Positions 28,292-36,968 of a stretch of 64,000 nt of DNA are shown here, piece after piece (positions within the stretch are counted from its first letter, which is position 1; each line of letters begins with the position of its first letter). Both the position numbers and the translations under genes were made by a program. Source of the stretch: JANQPX01 sp039197065 (GTDB taxonomy: Bacteria; Pseudomonadota; Alphaproteobacteria; Geminicoccales; Geminicoccaceae). Where the stretch lies: positions 62,001 through 126,000 of the forward strand of contig JBCCUL010000017.1 in NCBI GenBank assembly GCA_039197065.1, written 5' to 3'. The notes beneath the pieces were generated by a model. The model searched no databases and had not been told where the DNA came from. It saw only the letters and a list, made by a program, of their open reading frames with translations.

Positions 28292-30094
28292 ATGAGTACG
28301 GAGACGGAACAGGTCGGCATCTGGCCAGCACTCATCAGTTTGGCGCCGTATCTCTGGCCCAAGGACTTCAAAGAACTTCGCATCAGGGTGGTCATCGCGG
28401 TTGCCCTATTGATCTGCGCCAAGCTGATCAGTGTCGCGATCCCATTCTTCTACAAAGCCGTTGTCGATGGCCTCACGGCGCCGGAGGCCGGCGCCGTCAT
28501 CGCCCTGCCGCTCCTGGCCCTCCTGGCCTATGGCGGCGCTCGCCTGGGCACGTCGCTGTTCGCCCAGCTAAGAGACGCCATCTTCGCCAAGGTAGCCCAG
28601 CATGCCGGGCGGCAGGTCTCGCTTTCGGTCTTCAATCATCTGTTCCGCCTATCGCTTCGCTACCATCTCGGCCGTCGAACTGGCGAACTGTCGCGCGCGA
28701 TCGATCGCGGCGTGCGCGCGATTACCTTCATGCTCGGCATGGTGCTGTTCAATATCCTGCCGACCCTCTTCGAGTTTGCGCTGGTCATCATCATTCTCTT
28801 GATCAACTACGATTGGCCGTTTGCCTTCATCACCTTCTTGACGATCGTCGGCTATGCGGTTTTCACGATCATCGCCACCGAATGGCGAACCCAGTTTCGC
28901 CGCATCATGAATACCGAGGACAATGCGGTCAGCGCGAAGGCCGTGGACAGCCTCCTCAACTACGAGACCGTTAAGACGTTCACCAATGAGGGCCTGGAGT
29001 CCTCCCGTTTCGATCACGCGCTCAGCCGCTATCAGAGCGCTGCGATCAAGTCGCAGACAACGCTCGCAGTGCTCAATTTCGGACAGGCGGCGATCGTCGC
29101 AGTCGGTGTGACGGCGATCATGATCTTCGCTGCCCAAGGCGTCGTCGATGGCAGCCTGACGGTGGGCGACGTCGTACTGGTCAACGCCTTTCTCCTACAG
29201 CTTTATCAGCCGCTCAACCTGCTGGGCTTTGTCTATCGAGAATTGAAGCAATCACTTGCTGATTTGGAAACGCTGGCCTCCCTTCTGGCCCTCGAGCCGG
29301 AGATTACCGACAAGCCGGATGCCCGGCCGCTTGCCCTTGACGGCGGTGAGGTCCGTTTCGATGGCATCGGATTCGGTTATGATTCAAGACGGCCAATTCT
29401 AAGGGATCTCGACTTTACCGTTCCCGCTGGCCAATCCCTTGCCGTGGTCGGCAGCTCAGGCGCCGGCAAGTCGACGATCGTCCGGTTGATGTTCCGATTT
29501 TATGACGTCGACGAAGGACGGATCCTGATCGACGGCCAGGATGTCCGAGATGTCACCCAGCAATCCCTTCGGTCGATCATCGGTCTGGTGCCGCAGGATA
29601 CGGTGCTCTTCAACGACACCATCCGCAGCAATATCGCCTATGGCGACGCCGAGGTCGATCAGGAGGCGATCGAAGCGGCGGCGGCCGCCGCGCAGATCCA
29701 TGACTTCATACAAAGCCTGCCGGACGGCTACGACACGCTGGTAGGCGAGCGTGGCCTCAAGCTGTCGGGTGGCGAGAAGCAACGGGTCGCCATCGCGCGC
29801 ATGGTGCTGAAAAACCCGCCGATCCTGATCCTGGACGAAGCGACATCGGCACTGGACAGCCTGACCGAGCAGCAGATTCAGGCCGCCCTACGCTCATTGT
29901 CAACGGGTCGAACCACCCTGATCATCGCCCATCGCCTGTCGACCGTCGTGGATGCCGACCAGATCCTCGTCATCGAGGAGGGCCGCGTGATCGAGCGGGG
30001 ACGGCACCATGACCTCCTCAAGCAAGACGGCGTCTATGCCGGTATGTGGGCAAGGCAGCAGGATGCTGTACTCGACGAGACGGTCGCGATGTAA
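28292..30094 (+). CDS. Atm1/HMT1-type ABC exporter (half transporter)
   Basis: A 600-residue half transporter: an N-terminal six-helix membrane domain (residues 1-320) with SLRYHLGRRTGELSRAIDRG, then the nucleotide-binding domain (Walker A GSSGAGKSTIVRL, signature LSGGEKQRVAIARM, Walker B ILILDEATSALD, H-loop IAHRLSTV). The NYETVKTFTNEG segment is typical of the Atm1/HMT1 branch, which exports glutathione conjugates or metal-thiol complexes and in Alphaproteobacteria links to Fe-S and metal homeostasis. It follows aconitase by 90 nt. Confidence 0.9.
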   Translation: MSTETEQVGIWPALISLAPYLWPKDFKELRIRVVIAVALLICAKLISVAIPFFYKAVVDGLTAPEAGAVIALPLLALLAYGGARLGTSLFAQLRDAIFAKVAQHAGRQVSLSVFNHLFRLSLRYHLGRRTGELSRAIDRGVRAITFMLGMVLFNILPTLFEFALVIIILLINYDWPFAFITFLTIVGYAVFTIIATEWRTQFRRIMNTEDNAVSAKAVDSLLNYETVKTFTNEGLESSRFDHALSRYQSAAIKSQTTLAVLNFGQAAIVAVGVTAIMIFAAQGVVDGSLTVGDVVLVNAFLLQLYQPLNLLGFVYRELKQSLADLETLASLLALEPEITDKPDARPLALDGGEVRFDGIGFGYDSRRPILRDLDFTVPAGQSLAVVGSSGAGKSTIVRLMFRFYDVDEGRILIDGQDVRDVTQQSLRSIIGLVPQDTVLFNDTIRSNIAYGDAEVDQEAIEAAAAAAQIHDFIQSLPDGYDTLVGERGLKLSGGEKQRVAIARMVLKNPPILILDEATSALDSLTEQQIQAALRSLSTGRTTLIIAHRLSTVVDADQILVIEEGRVIERGRHHDLLKQDGVYAGMWARQQDAVLDETVAM

Positions 30095-30245
30095 GTTTGT
30101 GCTCTTGTCACAAACATGTCGAAAGATCCTTGGACGCCCGTCGGTAACTTGGCAGCATACCATCAATTCGGGCGTTGACGGTCGGAATCAAATGATGTCG
30201 TCATACGACTGGCATGGGTGCAGTTAGAACACGCGGAGGCATGAC

Positions 30246-30542
30246 ATGGGAGTTTTGAGCTCGTTAAAGTCGCTCTTTGGCGGCGGTGGCGGCGACAGCG
30301 CACAGGCAGCCGATCCGGTCGAGTATAATGGCTTTCAGATCCAGCCAGCGCCGCAGAAGCGGGACGGTGGCTGGAACACGGCGGGATTGATCAGCAAGAC
30401 CATTGATGGCGATCTCAAGGAACATCGCTTCATCCGGGTCGACACCCACAGCAGTCATGACGACGCAGTCAGCTTTTCGGTGACAAAGGCCCAGCAGATT
30501 ATCGATGAGCAAGGCGACAATCTCTTCCGCTCGAAACGCTGA
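30246..30542 (+). CDS. HlyU-family small protein
   Basis: A 98-residue protein of the HlyU family (Pfam-type domain of about 90 residues), unrelated to the ArsR-type HlyU of Vibrio. The core is VEYNGFQIQPAPQKRDGGWNT, in part, and a C-terminal DDAVSFSVTKAQQIIDEQG. Molecular function is not established. The gene overlaps the start of the AlkB-like gene by 38 nt in another frame. Confidence 0.8.
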   Translation: MGVLSSLKSLFGGGGGDSAQAADPVEYNGFQIQPAPQKRDGGWNTAGLISKTIDGDLKEHRFIRVDTHSSHDDAVSFSVTKAQQIIDEQGDNLFRSKR

Positions 30543-31122
30543 GACGGTTTCGGCTAATCTGCTGCCGCGGGACGGAGAGGCCTGGCTCATCGATGACGCC
30601 CTCTCGAAGGAGCATGCCGACAGCTGCTTTTCGGATCTTCTAGAGAGCGTCGACTGGCAACAGGAACACGCCGTCCTGTTCGGACGACAGATACCGATCC
30701 CTAGATTGACGGCCTGGTATGGCGCGCATGGCTACGCCTATAGCGGCATAAGGCATGAACCGGTGCCGCTGACGTCAACCCTGAAGGCGCTGACGTCGAC
30801 CATTGAAGACATCACCGGAGCGCGGTTTAACAGCGTCCTGATCAATCTCTACCGTGACGGTCAGGATAGCATGGGCTGGCACAGCGACGACGAACCGGTC
30901 TTAGGGCCGGAACCTGAGATCGCCAGCCTGTCACTCGGCGCCTTGCGACGCTTTCACTTCAAGCACAAGACTTCCGCCGAACGTGTCGCTCTCGACCTTG
31001 CTCACGGATCCTGCCTGATCATGAGAGGGTGCTGTCAGGCCTGCTGGCGGCACCAACTGCCGAAGACCAGAAAACGGATCGGCCCCAGAATCAATCTGAC
31101 ATTCAGAACAATCTGCGCATGA
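30505..31122 (+). CDS. AlkB-like 2-oxoglutarate/Fe(II) dioxygenase
   Basis: A 205-residue oxidative demethylase-type enzyme. The iron ligands are in MGWHSDDEP (HxD) and in the C-terminal WRHQLPKT (His), and the 2-oxoglutarate-binding arginine is in RINLTFR; NLYRDGQDSMGWHSD and IASLSLGALRRFHF are typical of the AlkB2/3-like group that repairs alkylated bases. The ATG at 30505 lies inside the HlyU-family gene; no better start is apparent, so the 38-nt overlap is accepted and suggests coupled translation. Confidence 0.87.
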   Translation: MSKATISSARNAETVSANLLPRDGEAWLIDDALSKEHADSCFSDLLESVDWQQEHAVLFGRQIPIPRLTAWYGAHGYAYSGIRHEPVPLTSTLKALTSTIEDITGARFNSVLINLYRDGQDSMGWHSDDEPVLGPEPEIASLSLGALRRFHFKHKTSAERVALDLAHGSCLIMRGCCQACWRHQLPKTRKRIGPRINLTFRTICA

Positions 31123-31286
31123 CATCAGCCCTAGCCTCTTAAGGCAGAAGCCTTCATGCGGGGACGATCCCAAAAATGCGTACCCGGAAGCCATCATGCA
31201 CCGAACTCCCGCTGGACGCGCCGTCCTGATCCGTTAAGTTCGATCTGTTGATCAAATCAAGAAAACTTCAGCCGGCGAGCGCCATT

Positions 31287-32291
31287 ATGATGATCCTCTT
31301 TCCCGACGCCACGTTTGACGATGATGCCGCCATCGAGCGTGCGGTCTTTCCAGCGGATGCTGAGCTGGTCATCTCAGCTGCCGGACGCGCCGCCGATATT
31401 GCCGACGACATCTGGAGACGCACCGAGGGTTTGATCGCCTATATCGACGTCCCGATCGATGCCGATCTGATCGGTCGGCTGGACAATTGCCGGATCATCA
31501 CCCGTGCTGGCGTCGGGTTCGACCACATCGACATCGATGCGGCGGCAAAACGCGGCATTCCCGTCTGCAACGTCCCTGACTACGGCACCACCGAAGTTGC
31601 CGATCACGCCATTGCCCTGATGCTCGGCCTTGCCCGCGGGCTGGTGTCCTATCACCAGCGGCTGATCGCCAACCCCGGCGCCGGCTGGACCTGGTCGGGC
31701 GTTCCGCTGGTGCGCCGGCTGCGGCGCACACGCTTCGGCGTGGTCGGCCTCGGGCGCATCGGCACGGCCGCTGCACGGCGCGCGCAGGGGCTGGACATGG
31801 AGGTGTCTTTCTATGATCCGCACCTTCCCGATGGAACCGATCTGGGTCTAGGCTTTCAACGGGAGCAGACGCTCGAAGCCTTGCTCGCGAGCGCCGACGT
31901 CGTCAGCCTGCATTGCCCGCTGAACGCCGAGACCCAAGGCATCATCGACGCCGATGCGCTGGCCGCCATGAAGCCGGGCGCCCTTTTGATCAACACGGCG
32001 CGCGGCGGGCTGATCGACATTCCTGCTCTCGAGACAGCGCTTCGCGAAGGGCAGATCGACGGGGCCGGCATCGACGTGCTTCCGGAGGAGCCGCCGGATC
32101 CCAACTCGCCGCTTCTGCAGGCTTTCAAGCGGCGTGAACCCTGGGTCGACGGCCGCCTGCTGCTGACCCCGCATGCCGCCTGGTATTCGCCCGACGGCCA
32201 CGCCGATATGCGCCGCAAGTCGGCAAGTACGGTCGCCGACTTCCTACTGCATGGCGTGCTGCGCAATGTCGTGAACGGCGTGCAGCCTTAG
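31287..32291 (+). CDS. D-isomer-specific 2-hydroxyacid dehydrogenase (CtBP-like)
   Basis: About 334 residues from the ATG at 31287. NAD-binding Rossmann motif GVVGLGRIGTAAARRA; the catalytic Arg is in NTARGGLID, Glu in DVLPEEPPD, His in LTPHAAWYS. TRAGVGFDHIDIDAAAKRGI and VPDYGTTEVADHAIALML are typical of the CtBP-like dehydrogenases. An earlier TTG at 31248 would add 13 residues without homology. Substrate unknown. Confidence 0.87.
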   Translation: MMILFPDATFDDDAAIERAVFPADAELVISAAGRAADIADDIWRRTEGLIAYIDVPIDADLIGRLDNCRIITRAGVGFDHIDIDAAAKRGIPVCNVPDYGTTEVADHAIALMLGLARGLVSYHQRLIANPGAGWTWSGVPLVRRLRRTRFGVVGLGRIGTAAARRAQGLDMEVSFYDPHLPDGTDLGLGFQREQTLEALLASADVVSLHCPLNAETQGIIDADALAAMKPGALLINTARGGLIDIPALETALREGQIDGAGIDVLPEEPPDPNSPLLQAFKRREPWVDGRLLLTPHAAWYSPDGHADMRRKSASTVADFLLHGVLRNVVNGVQP

Positions 32292-32424
32292 CGGTCCGAC
32301 CACATCATTTGGTTACCAGCATTCCCGCCAAGCTCGGCGGTATGCAGCCATGTCTTAGAACTCGCGCAGGGACTCTTCTGCTTCGAACGCACCGCCATGC
32401 CGTTCAAGACAATCAGTTCTCGAC

Positions 32425-33801
32425 CTATGCAGCCGTCTTGGCGCGCAGATGTCTAAGCATCATCGGTGACGGCGGTTTCGCGACATGCAGGAGAAAGTTC
32501 CAGAGCCTGCCGCCACCGAAGCGAGCCGCGCGCGGCAGGACGTAGAACAATACCGCAAGCTCGACCAGAAGACTGGCAAGGGCAGCGCCGGGAAGGCTGA
32601 ACAACTGGGTCAACGGCACAGCGATGGCGAGGCCGACGACGCCGGCCATCAGAAAGGCAACCGCGAAGCGCTGGTGATTGTTGGTGGACTGCAGCACATT
32701 GGCGGCAAGCGTATGCGCGGCCCAGACCAGAACGGCGGCGAGCAGGGTGAGATAGACGCCAGGCCAGGGGGTAATCTTTCCCTGGGTCCAAACCTCGAGG
32801 ATCCATGGCGTGGCGAGCGCCAGCGCACCACAGGCCAGAAGTGCTGCCCAGAAGCCAAGGCGGCAGACCTGCCAGTGCACCTGGCGGACCAGCGTCATGT
32901 CCCCTCGGCCATAGGCATAGGCGATCTCCGGGCTGCCGATGCGTGCGAAGGTTACGGTGAGATGCACGGTGTATCGGCTGAGCATGCGCACGGTGTTGAA
33001 GACGACGACTGCCGGTGGACCAAGCGTGGCGCCGATCACGATCAGCGTGCCCTGCAGGCTCATCGCCTGGCCCAGCGGAAAGGCCATGAAGGCCAGTGAC
33101 GGCAGGGTGAAGACCTGGACCGTCCGAAAGCGCGCATGTTCGAAGCCGAAGGTGATCCACGGAGCGTAGCGGCTCAGCACAAGACGCAGAAGAACGAGAC
33201 GAAAAATGCTGCCAGCCAGATAACAAGCGATACCCATCACCTGCCCGCCTCCGGCGACGAGCACGGTGACAACCATGGCGAAGATGACGAGATCGCTCAG
33301 CATGATCAGAAATGTGCTGAGACCGTAGTGCCCCTCACAGCGAAAGCCAGCATCAAGAACCTCGACCTGGAGGTTGATCGCGATCACCCAGCCAAGAATG
33401 ATGAGCGCCTGCTGCAGCCCACCGATGCCGACGACTTCGAAGTTGAGGAAACTGTGGATCGCGGGTGCAGCAAGCGCAGCGAGACCGACCCCGGCCAGAA
33501 CGATCAAACCGATGAACAGGAACAGCAAGCTGGTGCTTTGGAAATAGCCAAGCGCCTCGTCACGCTTGCCGGCGCTCACCTCCATCGCCATCCGATTTCG
33601 CGTCGCCTGGCCGAAACCGACGCTGCTCAGGCGAAGATAGCCTAGAATAGCGGTCAACAGCAGCCATTCGCCATAGCCTTCGTTCCCCCAGAAGACCAGG
33701 AAGAGCGGCACGCCGCCAACCTGGACGATCACCCGCGTCAGATTGGCGAAAATCTCCGATGCGATGCCTTTCCGCAGGCGGTCAAGCAGCGCAGCATTCA
33801 T
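32425..33801 (-). CDS. Polysaccharide flippase-like membrane protein (Wzx/MATE-type)
   Basis: A 458-residue protein with about 12-14 membrane segments, typical of lipid-linked oligosaccharide flippases. The first segment, ASEIFANLTRVIVQVGGVPL, and WGNEGYGEWLLLTAILGYLRL fit this family. It is coupled to the O-antigen ligase-like gene by a 4-nt overlap (ATGA), so both probably act in export and assembly of a surface glycan. No other glycan genes adjoin. Confidence 0.82.
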   Translation of the reverse strand: MNAALLDRLRKGIASEIFANLTRVIVQVGGVPLFLVFWGNEGYGEWLLLTAILGYLRLSSVGFGQATRNRMAMEVSAGKRDEALGYFQSTSLLFLFIGLIVLAGVGLAALAAPAIHSFLNFEVVGIGGLQQALIILGWVIAINLQVEVLDAGFRCEGHYGLSTFLIMLSDLVIFAMVVTVLVAGGGQVMGIACYLAGSIFRLVLLRLVLSRYAPWITFGFEHARFRTVQVFTLPSLAFMAFPLGQAMSLQGTLIVIGATLGPPAVVVFNTVRMLSRYTVHLTVTFARIGSPEIAYAYGRGDMTLVRQVHWQVCRLGFWAALLACGALALATPWILEVWTQGKITPWPGVYLTLLAAVLVWAAHTLAANVLQSTNNHQRFAVAFLMAGVVGLAIAVPLTQLFSLPGAALASLLVELAVLFYVLPRAARFGGGRLWNFLLHVAKPPSPMMLRHLRAKTAA

Positions 33802-35492
33802 CTGTTACGTTGCCTTAGCCGGCGGAAGCCAGCCCGGATCGTTTCGCCGCCAGCACCGATGACTGTCGTCGCCTCCGAAGCGTCGTCCTCTTTTGAAAGG
33901 CGCACTTCTTTTTCACGATCGACGTCTTCCCGCTCCGCCGTTTCATCCAGAGGCGGCAGATCCTTGTCCTCCTCCAAAGCTTCGACGATGTCATGATCGG
34001 CGTCATCGCCGATGTCGTCGGCCGCAACGTCTTCGACGATGAATGCGGGCCGATGACGTTTCGGCGTCATCCAAGGCTCCGGGTGGGGCTCAGCAAAGCC
34101 TGGACGCAGCGGAGCGGCGGTCTGGACGGCGGCGAAAGGCCCCGCCATTTGAAAGGGTGCCGGCTGCGCCATCCTTTGCCGCCAGTTCATCATGCTCGCC
34201 TTCAGCGCGAACAGAACCGCCACCATGAGGAACCCGTTGGTCAGACGGCGCTGTGCCCCGAACGGTGAGAAAAGAATGTCCCAGATAAAGAGGAACATCA
34301 AAAAGACCAAATAGGGCCGAAGCGGATCATCGCTGGCGTAGAGACGTCGAAGTGCTGCGATGACCAGCGCCAGGACGCCTATCCAGAAAATCGCGCCGCC
34401 GATCCCCGCTTCCACCCAGGACCCGAGCAGATGGGAATGGGTGGGTATAAGATCGGTTTCGGGTTCGATGAAACGGTTCACGAAACCGAGGCGGTAGAGC
34501 ATGAGCTGACGCAGTTCAGCGTAGTAGCGATCCTTGGCCCATGAGCCATGACCGATGAGCGGACTATCCTGGATCGCCTGCACCGTTACCAGCGACTCGC
34601 TTCGTCCGCCCAGCAGAATGCCGAGGTCGCCAAGGGCGGACTGCATTTCGTATTTCTGTTTCGATCGTTCGCCGAGCATGCCGCTCTCGGCAGCGTTGCC
34701 GTAAACCTTGAGCGCGCCATAGCCGGTGGCCATCAGGATGACGCCCATGATCATCATGCGGCTATAGGACAGGGGCCGCGGTCTGAGACCGACAAGGCGA
34801 AGAATAGTAGGTATCGAAATGAAGGCGGCGCTCAGCATCAAGACGCCGCCCCAGGACCGAAAGTCCATGAAGGCGCTGAACGCGCCAAGGACCACCAGGA
34901 GGGCGGGTCCGAGCAGGCTGCTTGGACTGCGCAATACCGGAATGAGAGCGAAGCCGATCAGGATCAGTGTCGTCGTTGGCCCGGCAAAGCCGAACTTCCA
35001 GCCGATCGCCGAGAGCGGATTGTCGATCAGGACAGAAAGCGTGGAGCCGACAACCAGGCCCATGGCGTAGCAAACAAGCCTGGCTCGATCGTTGCCGATC
35101 AGGAGATAGGTGGAAACGAAGCTGAACAGCAAAAAGAGGATGCGCGACCATCCGCGCGCATAGTCGGCGGCAGGCGTTTCGCGGATGACGTCGGTGATCA
35201 CTTGAGCGCCGAAATAGACGATGCCTAAGGCCAGGATGAAGGCCAGCATCTTCGATTGGAGCATCCGGCCGCGCATCACCACGAGAACCGGGAGGAGGCC
35301 AATCAGGCAGAGTTCCGCCAGATAAATGGTACCCGGACCCGGCACTTCGACCGCGATCAGAACAGGTATCGCGAAGGCGAGAATGCGGGCGCCGAGTTCC
35401 TTGCTGCCAAGGCGCGGCCTCGACGCGGCCCGGCTAATCGGCCATGTCGACGGCCGAGTCAACGATGCCAAGTCATCACCCATCAACCCCAT
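33798..35492 (-). CDS. O-antigen ligase/polymerase-like membrane protein with acidic C-terminal tail
   Basis: A 564-residue protein with about 10-12 membrane segments. The Wzy/WaaL signature loop is present: SPLIGHGSWAKDRYY then PTHSHLLGSWVEAGIGG (His-x-His). Such enzymes join polymerised glycan to lipid A-core or to a carrier. The C-terminal about 130 residues are soluble, disordered and strongly acidic (many D/E between residues 475 and 545), ending in a basic RAGFRRLRQRNR. That tail is not part of the family core. It is first in an operon with the flippase. Confidence 0.82.
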   Translation of the reverse strand: MGLMGDDLASLTRPSTWPISRAASRPRLGSKELGARILAFAIPVLIAVEVPGPGTIYLAELCLIGLLPVLVVMRGRMLQSKMLAFILALGIVYFGAQVITDVIRETPAADYARGWSRILFLLFSFVSTYLLIGNDRARLVCYAMGLVVGSTLSVLIDNPLSAIGWKFGFAGPTTTLILIGFALIPVLRSPSSLLGPALLVVLGAFSAFMDFRSWGGVLMLSAAFISIPTILRLVGLRPRPLSYSRMMIMGVILMATGYGALKVYGNAAESGMLGERSKQKYEMQSALGDLGILLGGRSESLVTVQAIQDSPLIGHGSWAKDRYYAELRQLMLYRLGFVNRFIEPETDLIPTHSHLLGSWVEAGIGGAIFWIGVLALVIAALRRLYASDDPLRPYLVFLMFLFIWDILFSPFGAQRRLTNGFLMVAVLFALKASMMNWRQRMAQPAPFQMAGPFAAVQTAAPLRPGFAEPHPEPWMTPKRHRPAFIVEDVAADDIGDDADHDIVEALEEDKDLPPLDETAEREDVDREKEVRLSKEDDASEATTVIGAGGETIRAGFRRLRQRNR

Positions 35493-35693
35493 GAAACATT
35501 GGGAGCGCAGTATTCGAGACCCTCATCCTCTATCGCAACAGCGACGAAGGCGTAAAGCGCCGATCGGCAAAAAACCCAACTATGAGTTAATTTTTTTCTT
35601 GGACTCGCACCCTGAAGTCGATCATCCAGATCCCTATGGATAAGCGAAGCCATCCCGATCAACGAGATCGGTAAAGGCGACGGCTTAAACCTG

Positions 35694-35990
35694 ATGCTGG
35701 ACAGCATCATGGAATCGCTCGATAATTTCCAGACGTCCTTTGGGGGGCAGATCCGCTCACTCGATGAACCGGACGAAAAAAGGTCGGGAGCACAGGCTTT
35801 GGAACTCGTCGGCATTGTGATCGCTGTGATCGCAGCTCTCTTCGTCCTGTTTCACGCCCGTTTCAGGCAGCTGTCCTTGCTCGCGGCGATCTGCTGGTCG
35901 GTCTGCACCTTTCTCCTCTTCATCATCGTTTTCCCCGTCTATCTCCTGATCCACGGCCCGGAGCCCAAACGGCAGGAAAACGATGTCTGA
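35694..35990 (+). CDS. Small two-helix membrane protein, unknown
   Basis: A 98-residue protein with two hydrophobic segments (LVGIVIAVIAALFVLF and LLAAICWSVCTFLLFIIVF) and polar ends. No family recognised. It lies alone between divergent and convergent genes. The overlap with a 3' end on the opposite strand is absent, which makes it more credible than shadow frames here. Confidence 0.5.
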   Translation: MLDSIMESLDNFQTSFGGQIRSLDEPDEKRSGAQALELVGIVIAVIAALFVLFHARFRQLSLLAAICWSVCTFLLFIIVFPVYLLIHGPEPKRQENDV

Positions 35991-36025
35991 TCGGTAGCAG
36001 CGTTCGGCAACCATGATCGCATGTT

Positions 36026-36730
36026 TCAGACCGAAGACGTCAGGCCCCCGTCGACCCGCAAATTCTGGCCGGTAATGTAGCTGGAGGCATCGGAGATCAG
36101 AAAGGAGACGACCTCGGAGAGTTCTCGAACTCTTGCGTATCGGCCGGCGGGGATGCGGGCGGTGCGTTCGGGCTTCTCCGGGAGGCTGTCGATGAAGCCG
36201 GGAAGCACATTGTTCATGCGAATGCCTTCGGCGGCATGCTTCGTGCTGAACAGCTTGGCGTAACTCGCGAGGCCCGCTCGAAAGACGGCCGATGTCGGAA
36301 AGTCGGGATCGGGCTCGAAGACGGCGAAGGTCGAGATGTTGACGATCGATCCCGAGCGCTGTGCTTGCATGACCGGCAGAACCAGACGCATCGCACGGAT
36401 CACGTTCAAAAGGTAGACATCCATGCCGAGATGCCAGTCCTCGTCGCTGATCTCGTCGATATCCCCCTTCGGCCCGTGACCGGCACAATTGACCACGCCG
36501 TCGATCCGACCGAAGCGTTCCTTCGTGGCATCAATGAAGGCTGCAAGATCGCCGGGAACCAAGTTTGAGCCCGTGAATCCGAGACCGCCGAGTTCCTCGC
36601 CAAGCACCTCGCCTTTACCGGATGACGACATGACGGCGATATCATAGCCGATCGACGCAAGTTTCTTCGCGCTGTCGGCCCCGATGCCGCTGCCGCCGCC
36701 GATGATCATCGCTACAGGTTTGTCCGCCAT
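36026..36730 (-). CDS. SDR-family oxidoreductase with non-canonical active site
   Basis: A 234-residue Rossmann-fold SDR: cofactor motif GGGSGIGADSAKKLA (residues 11-25), VVNCAGHG, IVNISTF with Ser133, and NNVLPGF. Aligning the K-A-A-L helix and GIRMNNVLPG places Ser147 at the catalytic Tyr and Arg151 at the catalytic Lys (SAVFRAGLASYAKL). The classical YxxxK is therefore missing. It may be a reductase with an altered mechanism or a non-catalytic SDR. It is divergent from the aconitase X genes. Confidence 0.85.
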   Translation of the reverse strand: MADKPVAMIIGGGSGIGADSAKKLASIGYDIAVMSSSGKGEVLGEELGGLGFTGSNLVPGDLAAFIDATKERFGRIDGVVNCAGHGPKGDIDEISDEDWHLGMDVYLLNVIRAMRLVLPVMQAQRSGSIVNISTFAVFEPDPDFPTSAVFRAGLASYAKLFSTKHAAEGIRMNNVLPGFIDSLPEKPERTARIPAGRYARVRELSEVVSFLISDASSYITGQNLRVDGGLTSSV

Positions 36731-36968
36731 AACATCATCCCTTTTCAGATTTTCTCATCACGTTCGCCGAGGACGCGCCACGAATTGCCGTCATGTCGGT
36801 TGACGCGCCGGAAACGCAAGACTTGCCCTGCCTCACCATAGGCAGAAGCGACGTGTCTTTCACCTATGTCCCCGTCGGCGACATGAGACAATCCGTCGGT
36901 GTGCTGGCGGCATCCGATGATGTCGTTACAATGTGAGGCAAGTGCGTAACGAAACGGCGGTCTGATCG

